From positions 1 to 64,000 of the forward strand of contig NZ_JACJLQ010000012.1 in NCBI RefSeq assembly GCF_016902295.1: 64,000 nt of DNA, written 5' to 3'. A model generated the notes under the pieces. It did no database searches. It was given only the letters and a program-made list of their open reading frames with translations, and was not told where the DNA came from. This stretch comes from Bacteroides caecigallinarum (lineage in GTDB: Bacteria > Bacteroidota > Bacteroidia > Bacteroidales > Bacteroidaceae). Within the stretch, counting starts at the first letter, position 1. Every line of letters starts with the position of its first letter. The position numbers were made by a program, and so were the translations under genes. Below are positions 28,074-37,631 of the stretch, one piece after another.

Positions 28074-31028
28074 TCACTGCAAACTTACCACCCCAATCTT
28101 TTTCTTTCCATCCATTTTCACGGTTAGAGGTTTCTCAAATCTTACCCAACGCAGATACTTTGTTTCCTCCACGGCAGGCAGACTGTCAAGATACTCCTGA
28201 TTGTATATTCCGTCGTTCATGAATGCGTTTATCGTGAAATATCCCACGCCGAATGATGTCAGATTCTGGAAGAAGTGAGTTCCCTGGCTCGGATCAACAC
28301 GATAGTTTGTCAGGCCCGCCTCAACAATTATTCTTGCAGCAGAGATGTTAGGCCACTTTACCGGTATGCCTAACCACGTATCGCTACTACCCCATCTTCC
28401 CGGACCAACAAGAACATAATGCTTTCCCTCGTCGAGGAATTTTTTGTTCAGTTTCTCGATATCGTATGCAATAAGCTGATTGTTCGAAGCCGTATATCCA
28501 TCGGTCTTTACATATATAATATCGCATATATCGTCCATCACACCATGTCCGAGCGAATTCTCGCTCTTAAGAATAATCTTATCCTCAGGAATCAGATTGA
28601 GGTCTTCGTCAAGGTCGGCCTTGATATCCACCATAGGACGAATCTGCAGCAGATAAAATACACCGCTTTTTTTGTTCGCATCGAAGTTTACCGCAAATTC
28701 TATCTCTACCGGACGGCGCATCTCTCCCTGACCGTATTTCTGTGCCAACTGCAACAGCCTTGCAAGCGGGAACACGTCATGCTGAAGTATATTGGCAAAT
28801 GTTATAAGTTTTCGTCCACCGGGGTATATACCGTCACGTATAACCATGTCGTACGGATCGTAAGTGGAAGCTATATAGTTCAATGAGCCATCATCTTCGG
28901 CATCCTTTACATTAAGTTTCAATAAATTAAAACCATCGTCGAGAGAGAAGTTATGCCCCATGTTTTTAAGGTCGAGAGCATAGAAGCGTGTCTGTGTCTC
29001 GCGCAATGCAATCTCCATCTCGCTGGTTTGCAACACCTTATCAGGATGATAAGGACACACTCTCAACGTAAGTCCCCCATCGACTATATATTTTCCAAGT
29101 CCCAACGCAAGACTTACAGTTCCTTCCTCAGCCAGCTCGTCGTTTATTGGATAATAGTTTATTGAGCGTGCCACACCCGAGATAGCAGGATAATAACGGT
29201 CGCCGTATTGTGTACCGACTACCTCCTGAAGTATTACAGCCATCTTCTCCTGGTCTATGACGTTGCTCGTGGCCTGCATATAAGCCTTGCTGTCCTTGTA
29301 GAACACAGAGGCATAAACTCCCTTAATGGCATCGCTCAACATACGCAGCATCTCGTACTTATCTTCCAGATAAGGTATCATGTAGGTGGAATATATACCC
29401 GCAAACGGCTGATAATGCGAATCCTCAAGCAAACTGGACGAACGTATGGCTATAGGCGATTTTACTACATCGAAGAAAGCAAAGAAATCTTCTACAAGAC
29501 GATCCGGCAACTTTGCTCTCAGGAATGCCTTGAGAATGACCTCATCGTCGGCATCGCTCAACGCAAGCTGGTAAAGACGGTTAGTGTCCATAAACTCGTC
29601 GAATATATCTGTACACAAGACCACAGTCTTTGGAATAGCTACTGACGCATTTTCAAAATCTTCGAAGTCCGGATGACGCTTTATGATATAGTCAATAAAC
29701 GCCAGACCACGCCCTTTACCTCCCAACGAGCCTTCACCTATTCTGGCAAAGTTTGAGTAACGGTCGAAACGTTCGCGCTTGAATTCGGCTACCACGCCCT
29801 GGTTCTTCATCTTACGGTAGCGCACAATAGCTTCGAAAATAATCTGCCTGTGCGCGTCAAGGTCTTGAAGCGAATCCCAGGTAATTTGCTTAAGGAACTC
29901 GGCAACAGGAAATATTGCGCGCGAGTATAGCCAGCGCGACACATGATTACGGCTTATATGATAATGGAATGAATCGGCCGGAATGGAGAAAACTATATTC
30001 TGCAGTTCCTTAAGATTATGGACTCTGGCCACTTCCTCTTTTGTCTCAGGGTTGATAAATACGAAATCGCCGAAACCAAAGTTTTCCGAAACAGCCTCAC
30101 GAAGGTCAATATTCATCTTCTTGGAATTCTTATCGATAAAAACAGCCTTGCATTCATCTGCATACTTGCGATTATCTTCCTCGGACGACTGAAGGATTAG
30201 AGGTACAAACGGGTCTCTATCACGTACCTCTTTGAGAAGCTTTACTCCCGCCAAAGGATCTATCTTGCCTTCATGCGGAAATCTTGCGTCGGATATTATA
30301 CCCAATATGTTATTGCTGAACATTTCATACAGGTGCATTGCTTCCTCGTATGAGCGGGCAAGCACAATCTTAGGACGACCACGCATACGAAGTGTACGCT
30401 GATGCTCGTTCAGCGCCTCTGTCGCAAATTCCTGACTCTGCTTCAGGACAAACTTGTAAAGATTAGGAAGGACTGATGAATAGAAGCGGATTGAGTCCTC
30501 TACGAGCATTATCATCTGTACCCCCACTTCCTTGATGTCATGTTCGAGGTTCATCTTATCCTCGATAAGCTTTATAATAGACACAAGAAGGTCGGTATTT
30601 CCCAACCAGCAGAAAACATAGTCGAATATGCTTAAATCCTCATGTTCCATTCTTTCTTTTATGCCATGCGAGAATGGAGTAAGGACAATAATAGGAATAT
30701 GCGGATATTTGGCCTTGATATCACGACCGATATCGAAAGTGTCGCTACTGTCTGTTCCAGGCATACATATCACAAGGTCGAACATGGTATTGCCCAACTG
30801 TTTCCATGTTTCTTCAGGAGTAGAGACCTGTGTGAAACGTGGAGGATACCTCAAACTCAGGTTCATATATTCAATGAAAATCTTTTCATCTATACGGCCG
30901 TCATCCTCAAGCATGAATGCATCGTACGGATTTGCCACCAGCAAAACGTTGAATATACGCTTTGTCATAAGATTGGCAAACTGTGTATCCTTAAAATAAA
31001 GAAGGTTTAACTTTAGCTTACTGAGCAT
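28074..31028 (-). CDS. PEP/pyruvate-binding (PPDK N-terminal) protein with receiver domains
   Basis: A 984-residue protein, often named phosphoenolpyruvate synthase in Bacteroides but not one in architecture. Residues 26-155 look like a degenerate receiver domain. Residues 171-305 look like an intact receiver: VEDS (Glu177, Asp178), ISDARF (Asp247), LQSS (281-282) and DK (Lys300). Residues about 427-790 are the PPDK/PEP-synthase ATP-binding domain (GEGSLGGKGRG, IAIRSSSLLEDS, LLQIRP at its end). The last 190 residues lack the phosphohistidine swivel motif and the PEP barrel, and carry GPGRWGSSDTWLGIPVKWP instead. Function unknown. Confidence 0.85.
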   Translation of the reverse strand: MLSKLKLNLLYFKDTQFANLMTKRIFNVLLVANPYDAFMLEDDGRIDEKIFIEYMNLSLRYPPRFTQVSTPEETWKQLGNTMFDLVICMPGTDSSDTFDIGRDIKAKYPHIPIIVLTPFSHGIKERMEHEDLSIFDYVFCWLGNTDLLVSIIKLIEDKMNLEHDIKEVGVQMIMLVEDSIRFYSSVLPNLYKFVLKQSQEFATEALNEHQRTLRMRGRPKIVLARSYEEAMHLYEMFSNNILGIISDARFPHEGKIDPLAGVKLLKEVRDRDPFVPLILQSSEEDNRKYADECKAVFIDKNSKKMNIDLREAVSENFGFGDFVFINPETKEEVARVHNLKELQNIVFSIPADSFHYHISRNHVSRWLYSRAIFPVAEFLKQITWDSLQDLDAHRQIIFEAIVRYRKMKNQGVVAEFKRERFDRYSNFARIGEGSLGGKGRGLAFIDYIIKRHPDFEDFENASVAIPKTVVLCTDIFDEFMDTNRLYQLALSDADDEVILKAFLRAKLPDRLVEDFFAFFDVVKSPIAIRSSSLLEDSHYQPFAGIYSTYMIPYLEDKYEMLRMLSDAIKGVYASVFYKDSKAYMQATSNVIDQEKMAVILQEVVGTQYGDRYYPAISGVARSINYYPINDELAEEGTVSLALGLGKYIVDGGLTLRVCPYHPDKVLQTSEMEIALRETQTRFYALDLKNMGHNFSLDDGFNLLKLNVKDAEDDGSLNYIASTYDPYDMVIRDGIYPGGRKLITFANILQHDVFPLARLLQLAQKYGQGEMRRPVEIEFAVNFDANKKSGVFYLLQIRPMVDIKADLDEDLNLIPEDKIILKSENSLGHGVMDDICDIIYVKTDGYTASNNQLIAYDIEKLNKKFLDEGKHYVLVGPGRWGSSDTWLGIPVKWPNISAARIIVEAGLTNYRVDPSQGTHFFQNLTSFGVGYFTINAFMNDGIYNQEYLDSLPAVEETKYLRWVRFEKPLTVKMDGKKKIGVVSLQ

Positions 31029-31131
31029 AGTAAATATTGATTTATCTTGTTTCTAAAAAACAAAAATCGGCATTTATATCGGTATTTGCAATATAAAACG
31101 CAAATAAAATATAAAGTAAGTTACCATGAAT

Positions 31132-32154
31132 TTACGGCAAATACACTTCAAGTTCCATCAGTACCGGCAAATGGTCGCTATATCCACCCTTATATCTCAT
31201 ACCGTTGTACGTCCTGAATGGCATGTCGCCGCCGAATTTTTCATCTTCTTCCATCAGAAAGGGAAAATCGAGTATTCTCACTTTGCCGTAATCTGTCCTT
31301 ATGTTGCCGTTTCCAAGTAGATTACCATTCACAATCATCTGGTCTAAACTTCCCCACTCTCCACGATACTTATATGTTCCCGAAGGTTTCCCATCCATAA
31401 GATTATACAAATTACTGACTTCCGTTCTGCCAGACGGCTTCTGTGCCTTAAGTATCTCTACAAGTGATTTGTCATCAGGATAGTCATTAAAATCGCCCAT
31501 TATTATAATATTGGGATTTAGCCTTGTACTCATAACACTGTCCGAAAGAGATTTCAGACACCTGGCAGCCATAATCCTGAAAGGTTCAGTCTTCAGTCTG
31601 CCTCCTGAACGCGACGGGAAATGTGCAAGAAACACATCGAGAGTATCTCCCGAAACTATCCTTCCTGAGACGTGAAGTATATCGCGAGTTGGCTTCCCAC
31701 CTATTTCCTGAACAGGTACTCTTACAGTCTGACTTGCAAGAAGTCTGAAAGTATATGGCTGATATAACAAAAGGACATCTATTCCGCGTTCGTCCGGTGA
31801 GTCAGTCATCACATATTCATACCCTAATTCACGTAAAGGAGAATACTTAGTAAGAGTCTCGGCGCAATATTCATTTTCCACCTCACACAGTCCTATTATA
31901 TCCGGAGCATTATCCATCGAAGCGGAATATATCACCTTGGATATGTTTACAGCCTTACTGAAATATTTCCTGTAATTCCATCCACGGGGACTGTCAGGTA
32001 GGAAATCAAAATCATTCTTTAAAGAATCATGACGACAATCGAAAAAGTTCTCTGTGTTATACTCCATCACTAAAAAACGCTGTTGGGCAGCAAGGCTCAC
32101 CGTAATGAACCCTACTGCCCAACATAACAGCATTTTTCTTATAACCATTATCAT
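31132..32154 (-). CDS. secreted endonuclease/exonuclease/phosphatase-family protein
   Basis: A 340-residue protein with a signal peptide (about 1-23, cut after SLA). EEP fold signatures: EYNTENFFDC (about 32-41), DIIGLCEVENEY (catalytic Glu), MGDFNDYPDD (Asp/Asn pair) and SDHLPVLMEL near the end (Asp-His). It hydrolyses a phosphodiester or phosphomonoester outside the cytosol; substrate unknown. Its ATG at 32154 overlaps the pepD TGA as ATGA, so translation is probably coupled. A start two codons later is also possible. Confidence 0.85.
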   Translation of the reverse strand: MIMVIRKMLLCWAVGFITVSLAAQQRFLVMEYNTENFFDCRHDSLKNDFDFLPDSPRGWNYRKYFSKAVNISKVIYSASMDNAPDIIGLCEVENEYCAETLTKYSPLRELGYEYVMTDSPDERGIDVLLLYQPYTFRLLASQTVRVPVQEIGGKPTRDILHVSGRIVSGDTLDVFLAHFPSRSGGRLKTEPFRIMAARCLKSLSDSVMSTRLNPNIIIMGDFNDYPDDKSLVEILKAQKPSGRTEVSNLYNLMDGKPSGTYKYRGEWGSLDQMIVNGNLLGNGNIRTDYGKVRILDFPFLMEEDEKFGGDMPFRTYNGMRYKGGYSDHLPVLMELEVYLP

Positions 32155-33608
32155 GCTTTCGCAGGAATATTCTTAAGTACGTCAAGTAAATGTCTCCAGA
32201 ACTTATCTACAGTCGGGATAAGCATCCTTTCGTCCGGTGAATGAACACCTCTCAAAGTAGGACCGAAAGATACCATATCAAGAGAAGGGTATTTCTCAAG
32301 GAACAGTCCGCATTCAAGACCAGCGTGAATGGCCTTCACTTTAGGCTCTGTAGCAAACAGTTTCTTATAGCTTTCTACTGCCACATTAAGAATTTCTGAC
32401 GAAGGATTTGGTTTCCATCCAGGATAGCCGTCACCTGTAGTCACTGTCGCTCCACCAAGTTCGAATGCCGAACGCACTGTCTGCGACATGTCAATGCGTG
32501 AAGACAGAATAGAACTGCGCTGGCTTGTCACAACAACTATCTGTCCGTCTTTCATCTTTACAGAAGCTAAGTTTGAAGATGTTTCTACCAGACCTTCCAT
32601 ATCCTGACTCATAGCGAACACACCGTTATGCACGGCATGAATTGAATTAAGGAAATTCATCATAGCCTGTTTTTCAATAACCTGAGGCATAGCTGTCTCA
32701 GATTCAAGATCCATTTTTATATTAGGTTCAGTCACCGAAAATTCATTTTCCACCTCGGCAAGGAAGATATTCAGGTCAACGCGTACAGACTCTTTATCTT
32801 TCATCGGCACCGCACATACGGCATGAGCCTCGCGAGGTATGGCATTATGCAGGTTTCCACCGTCTATCTCAGCTATACGCAAATCATATCTTGCGGACAG
32901 CTGCATCAGATAACGATTGAGCAACTTATTTGCGTTAGCTCTTTTCTTATTGATGTCATCGCCCGAATGTCCACCGGTAAGTCCTTTCACAGTTACACTG
33001 AAGAAGAAATATCCTTCAGGTGAGTTTACCATCGGACAAGGAAATAAAGCTGTCGTACCAGCACCACCGGCACATCCTATAAACAGTTCGCCTTCGTCTT
33101 CCGAGTCAAGATTCAGAAGTATGTCGCCGTTCATAAAACCTTCTTTCAATGCAAATGCTCCTGTAAGACCTGTTTCTTCATCCACCGTGAACAGACATTC
33201 AACAGGACCATGCCGCAAATCATCTGATGCCAGTACAGCCAGCTGAGTTGCAACACCGATACCATTGTCCGCACCGAGAGTAGTACCTTTAGCCTTCAGC
33301 CATTCACCATCAATATATGTTTGGATTGGGTCGTTTTCGAAATCATGTACAGTATCATTATTCTTTTCGCAAACCATATCTATATGCGACTGCAGAATTA
33401 CGGTCTTTCTGTCTTCCATTCCAGGAGTGGCATTCTTTTTTATCAGGACATTTCCGGCTTCATCCACTTTATATTCCAATCCTTTGCTTTCGGCAAAAGC
33501 GATAAGATAAGCACGGATTTTCTCTTCCTTTTTAGAAGGACGGGGAACCTGACATATTTCGTCGAAATAATGAAAAACAATCTTAGGAGTCAAATCTTTT
33601 ACTTCCAT
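32151..33608 (-). CDS. pepD: aminoacyl-histidine dipeptidase (M20C)
   Basis: A 485-residue cytosolic zinc peptidase of the PepD family, which cleaves X-His dipeptides such as carnosine. Metal and catalytic segments are SHIDMVCEKN (about 79-88), GADNGIGVATQ (about 118-128), DEETGLTGAF (catalytic Glu, about 148-157) and HAGLECG near the end. Standard length. It overlaps the EEP gene by 4 bases. Confidence 0.94.
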   Translation of the reverse strand: MEVKDLTPKIVFHYFDEICQVPRPSKKEEKIRAYLIAFAESKGLEYKVDEAGNVLIKKNATPGMEDRKTVILQSHIDMVCEKNNDTVHDFENDPIQTYIDGEWLKAKGTTLGADNGIGVATQLAVLASDDLRHGPVECLFTVDEETGLTGAFALKEGFMNGDILLNLDSEDEGELFIGCAGGAGTTALFPCPMVNSPEGYFFFSVTVKGLTGGHSGDDINKKRANANKLLNRYLMQLSARYDLRIAEIDGGNLHNAIPREAHAVCAVPMKDKESVRVDLNIFLAEVENEFSVTEPNIKMDLESETAMPQVIEKQAMMNFLNSIHAVHNGVFAMSQDMEGLVETSSNLASVKMKDGQIVVVTSQRSSILSSRIDMSQTVRSAFELGGATVTTGDGYPGWKPNPSSEILNVAVESYKKLFATEPKVKAIHAGLECGLFLEKYPSLDMVSFGPTLRGVHSPDERMLIPTVDKFWRHLLDVLKNIPAKA

Positions 33609-33843
33609 AATAATCAGTATTAAGCATTTATGTATTTATTTTCTATGTAAAAATAAGTTAAATAAGCCGATTTACACCTTTATAATGACTTTTTTAAAAG
33701 CATTGTGAAGTTTTAATCGTAACAAAACTATATATTTGCACCACAAAAATAGTGAAAGGTGAGCGGAGAGGCAAATGAAAAAGGTAGTTTTTCAAATTTT
33801 GACTATCCCTAACAGTATCCTATTTATCATAAAAACTATAGCA

Positions 33844-34071
33844 ATGCTTAAGATAATACTCGCTACACTTATAATAGTAGCTGTCTGTATAGCACTATTA
33901 TGCGTAAAAATACTGTTCAAAAAGAACGGACGTTTCCCTAATACACATGTTAGCGGAAGTAAAGCCATGCGTGAAAGAGGCATCGGATGCGTACAATCGC
34001 AGGACAGAGAGCAGCGTAAAACCAATCCTAACGCCATCTCGGAAAGACAGAAAAATGAAGAAGAAGAATAA
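33844..34071 (+). CDS. small single-span membrane protein
   Basis: A 75-residue protein: one membrane segment (about 1-22) and a soluble tail with FPNTHVSGSKAMRERGIGCV followed by a charged end. I believe similar short proteins occur across Bacteroides but know no function. An ATG at 33775 would add 23 hydrophobic residues; I prefer 33844 because it gives one clean membrane helix, but the call is open. A -7-like TATATTTG lies at 33731-33738. It precedes the Skp-like gene by 24 bases. Confidence 0.65.
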   Translation: MLKIILATLIIVAVCIALLCVKILFKKNGRFPNTHVSGSKAMRERGIGCVQSQDREQRKTNPNAISERQKNEEEE

Positions 34072-34095
34072 TTAACTTAAATGATATAGAAATTT

Positions 34096-34698
34096 ATGAG
34101 AAAGACTAAGAACATCCTTAAAGGATTTTTAGCTGTGGTTATGGCTGTAATGTTTGTACAGTGCGCAGGAAACAATGGTGAATCAACACAGACAGCAGCA
34201 CCTGTTGCAGCTACCGGTACAACAAACATGAAGATTGCATACGTAGAAATAGACTCGCTTCTTACAAAATACCGTTTCTGGAACGACCTGAACGAACTTA
34301 TGATTAAGAAGGAAGAAAATATCCGTACTACTCTTAACGAAAAGGCAAAAGCTCTTGATGCAGCAATGAAAGAATTCCAGCGTAAATATGAAAACAATGG
34401 TTTCGTAAGTGCTGAAAGCGCTCAGCAGCAGCAGAACCGCATCATCAAACAGCAGCAGGATCTTCAGGTTTTGCAGGAAAAACTTAGCAAGGACCTTGCT
34501 GACGAAAATCAGAAGAACAGTCTTCAGCTGAGAGACTCTATCAACTCATTCCTTAAAATCTACAACAAGGATAAAGGTTATAGCTTGATTATCAGTAACA
34601 CAGGTTTCGACAACCTTCTTTATGCAGATCCTGCATATAATATCACACAGGAAATTGTTGACGGACTTAACGCACGTTACTCGGGTATCAACAAATAA
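34096..34698 (+). CDS. OmpH/Skp-family periplasmic chaperone-like lipoprotein
   Basis: A 200-residue protein with a lipobox ending MFVQC (Cys23), a short Ala/Thr-rich linker, then the OmpH domain (about 45-198) with long central coiled coil rich in Gln, Lys and Glu (AESAQQQQNRIIKQQQDLQV). Skp proteins hold unfolded outer-membrane proteins in the periplasm. Lipid anchoring is unlike soluble Escherichia Skp and would tether it to a membrane. Confidence 0.85.
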   Translation: MRKTKNILKGFLAVVMAVMFVQCAGNNGESTQTAAPVAATGTTNMKIAYVEIDSLLTKYRFWNDLNELMIKKEENIRTTLNEKAKALDAAMKEFQRKYENNGFVSAESAQQQQNRIIKQQQDLQVLQEKLSKDLADENQKNSLQLRDSINSFLKIYNKDKGYSLIISNTGFDNLLYADPAYNITQEIVDGLNARYSGINK

Positions 34699-34704
34699 TA
34701 ACTT

Positions 34705-34743
34705 TTTAAATAGTGTTTAAACAGCATTTAAACACTATTTAAA
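34705..34743 (+). terminator. perfect 17-bp hairpin after the Skp-like gene
   Basis: TTTAAATAGTGTTTAAA (34705-34721) and TTTAAACACTATTTAAA (34727-34743) pair perfectly around CAGCA. It begins 6 bases after the stop codon. No T run follows, but a second hairpin with T run lies at 34759-34790. Confidence 0.7.
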
Positions 34744-34758
34744 GCACAAAATGAAAAT

Positions 34759-34790
34759 AAAAAAAAGGTGGATTTTTTCCACCTTTTTTT
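34759..34790. terminator. bidirectional terminator before trxA
   Basis: AAAAAAGGTGGA (34760-34771) and TCCACCTTTTTT (34777-34788) around five T residues. The T run merges into TATTTTTG (34790-34797), a possible -7 element for the thioredoxin gene. Confidence 0.85.
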
Positions 34791-34864
34791 ATTTTTGTAT
34801 CGAACAAAAGCTATGTCTAGTTTGTTTTATAACTAAATCACGACAACATACAACGATAGACATT

Positions 34865-35164
34865 ATGGAAACTTTTCACGAATTAATATCTTCATCAGAC
34901 GTACCTGTAATTGTGGATTTCTTTGCTGAATGGTGCAGTCCTTGCAAAACCATGTCTCCTATTCTGAAACAGGTTAAAGATATGCAAGGCGACAAGGTGC
35001 GAATAGTAAAAGTAGATGTTGATAAAAATAATGCACTTGCCATGCAATACAGCATACAGTCTGTACCTACACTGATGATTTTCAAAAACGGAAAACAAAT
35101 GTGGAGACAAAGTGGAGTAATAAACGCTGGAGAGTTGAATAAAATCGTAGAAATGTTCAAATAA
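34865..35164 (+). CDS. trxA: thioredoxin
   Basis: A 99-residue thioredoxin-fold protein with active site WCSPCK (Cys27 and Cys30 region), the cis-proline region SVPTLMIFKNG and the usual length. It reduces disulfides in the cytosol. The motif is WCSPC rather than the classic WCGPC. The start at 34865 is used because the frame upstream (from 34751) runs through the terminator and promoter. Confidence 0.94.
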   Translation: METFHELISSSDVPVIVDFFAEWCSPCKTMSPILKQVKDMQGDKVRIVKVDVDKNNALAMQYSIQSVPTLMIFKNGKQMWRQSGVINAGELNKIVEMFK

Positions 35165-35203
35165 AAAATAATTAAACACTCATTTTTCATCATTTATTGT
35201 TCA

Positions 35204-35262
35204 AATAAAACAGCCATCTAATTCGCAACATTATGTTTATGAATTAGTTGGCTGATTTTATT
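35204..35262. terminator. convergent terminator between trxA and the S9 peptidase
   Basis: AATAAAACAGCCATCTAATT (35204-35223) pairs, with a mismatch and a small bulge, with AATTAGTTGGCTGATTTTATT (35242-35262). A/T-rich flanks on both sides allow use by both genes. Confidence 0.7.
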
Positions 35263-35265
35263 ATT

Positions 35266-37521
35266 TTATTTTTTTATTTTATCCCATGAAGGAGGATTGA
35301 CACCCATAAGATGCTTTACAAAAAAGTCATATCTTTTATGTTCACCGAAGTCATCACCCATAGTATGACGTGCTCCCGGAATAACAACAAGTTCGAAATC
35401 TTTACCTGCTTTAATCAAAGCATTAACCACCTGCATTGTTGAAGCAGGATCAACATTATCATCCATTTCGCCTACCACAAGCATCAATGGTCTGGTAAGT
35501 AAATGTGCATTATCAACATTCGAACATGCAGAATAAGACTCATCAACCGGATATCCCATCCAAAGCTCATTCCACCATATCTTATCCATACGGTTGTCAT
35601 GACATCCACATGCCGAGTATGCAGCCTTATAGAACTCAGGATGGAATAAAACCGCACCTGTAGATTCCTGTCCCCCAGCTGAACAGCCAAATATTCCTAC
35701 TCTGTCAATGTCCATATAAGGATACTTCTTTGCCGCAGCCTTTATCCATGCGATATGGTCTGGCAGTCCGGCATCCTTCAGATTCTTATAGCATACTTCT
35801 TCAAACTCCTTTGAACGGAAAGATGTAGTCATTCCGTCAACCTGAACAACAATAAATCCCAGTTCTGCCAGAGATGTCATCCACCAGTTATATGAAGAGA
35901 ATGTTTTAGGAACATACTGGTCGCCAGGTCCTGAATAGATATATTCTACTATCGGATACTTCTTGCTTGGATCAAAATTTGAAGGACGGTAAATAACTCC
36001 CCAGATATCAGTCTTTCCGTCACGGCCTTTTGCCGAAAATACTTCAGGAGCCTTCCAGCCATTTTCCACCAATGCAGAAATATCAGCCTTCTCAAGATTC
36101 ATACATATCTTGCCATTACTTGCGTTACGAAGAACAGCTACAGGAGCCTGGTCTACCTTACTATATACATCTACAAGATATTTATGGTCGGCAGAGAAGC
36201 AGCATTTGTGCATACCCTCTTCAGGAGTCAGTTCCACCATACCTGTACCGTCAAAGTTTATCTTATAGTAATGTATCAGATACGGGTCTTCATTCTTATT
36301 CATACCATTGGCAGAGAAATAGATTTCCTCATTCTGCTCGTCAACGTATTGTACGCCACGGACGTACCACTCGCCTTTAGTAATCTGATGTGTAGGTTTT
36401 CCAGTAGCACGATCATACATATAGAGATGATTGTAATTATCTCTCTCGCTAGACCAGATAATTCTCTTGCCGTCGCTTAGATAATTGCGGTATATACGCG
36501 GGTAATTTACGTATTTCTCTTCTTTTTCTTCAATCAGAGTACGCACACTTCCGTCCGTAGCCGACATTTCAAGAACTCTATATACCTTATGACCACGTTC
36601 ATTATACTCGAACGTCACTGCCTTACTATCATCATTCCATGAAGGGCCAAGTAATTCATACTGATGACTGAACAGTTCTGTAGAAGGAATCAATGCCTTT
36701 CCTGTCTCTACATTAAAGATACACGGAACCTTGAATCTAAGTTCATCGCCGGGCTTGGCATACTCCTGCTTGTGTAACTTCGGCTGAAGCTGGTCTGAAG
36801 GAGACGATTCTACATAATATACATAACGTTTCTCAATAGGACGTATCCGGCATGAAACGACAGACTTAGAATCCGGCGACCATTGGATATATGAAGAATA
36901 ATAATTACTCAATGTTCCATCGATACTCAATTGCTTTTCCTTACCGGTAGGGATTTCGCGCACATATACATTATCATTCTTGATAAATGCTACATATTTG
37001 CCATCGGGCGATGTAACCGGAGAACCGTTTTTCTCATCATCTACTACCATCCAATGAGGCTGCGGAGAGGCAGGCTGGACATTTCCTTCCGAAACAAGAC
37101 GATTTTTCTTTAAACTATAAGCCCAATGCTTGCCATCAAAGATAAAGCGCAGTGTATCTTGCCTCTCATTAAAAAGCACACTGTTAAGAGATAATGCGTA
37201 TGGTTCTACTTCCTTTCCTGATAGCTCAGAAAGTGCCGCCGACAGCTTCTCATGATTAAACAAAGGAATACGCTTTGAGTCAGAAGCATCTACCTTGACA
37301 TATTCCTTGCCTTTTTCTGTATTACGGATATACCAGAACGCATCACTCTTGTTTATCCAATGAGGTACGACATCACTATACAGGACGTTTCTTGCACTAT
37401 ATTTCTGACGAAGGCTATAAGCACGATTATAGTCCTCTACCGTACCTTGAGCCAAAACTTCAGCAGAAAAAGAACATGCAAGTCCCAATAACAGAAAGCT
37501 CGATTTTAAATAGTTGTTCAT
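35266..37521 (-). CDS. S9B dipeptidyl-peptidase IV-like serine peptidase
   Basis: A 751-residue exported peptidase: signal peptide (about 1-24, cut after VLA), N-terminal beta-propeller (about 50-490) and alpha/beta hydrolase domain (about 500-750). The nucleophile is Ser614 in GCSAGGQ; the acid lies in GEMDDNVDP and the His in PGARHTMGD. It releases N-terminal dipeptides, usually after Pro or Ala. The gene lies 110 bases after the lytic transglycosylase gene on the same strand. A second, different S9 gene starts at 61978. Confidence 0.9.
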   Translation of the reverse strand: MNNYLKSSFLLLGLACSFSAEVLAQGTVEDYNRAYSLRQKYSARNVLYSDVVPHWINKSDAFWYIRNTEKGKEYVKVDASDSKRIPLFNHEKLSAALSELSGKEVEPYALSLNSVLFNERQDTLRFIFDGKHWAYSLKKNRLVSEGNVQPASPQPHWMVVDDEKNGSPVTSPDGKYVAFIKNDNVYVREIPTGKEKQLSIDGTLSNYYSSYIQWSPDSKSVVSCRIRPIEKRYVYYVESSPSDQLQPKLHKQEYAKPGDELRFKVPCIFNVETGKALIPSTELFSHQYELLGPSWNDDSKAVTFEYNERGHKVYRVLEMSATDGSVRTLIEEKEEKYVNYPRIYRNYLSDGKRIIWSSERDNYNHLYMYDRATGKPTHQITKGEWYVRGVQYVDEQNEEIYFSANGMNKNEDPYLIHYYKINFDGTGMVELTPEEGMHKCCFSADHKYLVDVYSKVDQAPVAVLRNASNGKICMNLEKADISALVENGWKAPEVFSAKGRDGKTDIWGVIYRPSNFDPSKKYPIVEYIYSGPGDQYVPKTFSSYNWWMTSLAELGFIVVQVDGMTTSFRSKEFEEVCYKNLKDAGLPDHIAWIKAAAKKYPYMDIDRVGIFGCSAGGQESTGAVLFHPEFYKAAYSACGCHDNRMDKIWWNELWMGYPVDESYSACSNVDNAHLLTRPLMLVVGEMDDNVDPASTMQVVNALIKAGKDFELVVIPGARHTMGDDFGEHKRYDFFVKHLMGVNPPSWDKIKK

Positions 37522-37631
37522 AATTGAAATTACCTTTCAAAATAATAATAAAACATTCATTTTACATCTATTATTTAAATAAGGATGAAAGTTATACAAA
37601 TAAAATTTTCAGCCATATGTTGCTTCTTATA

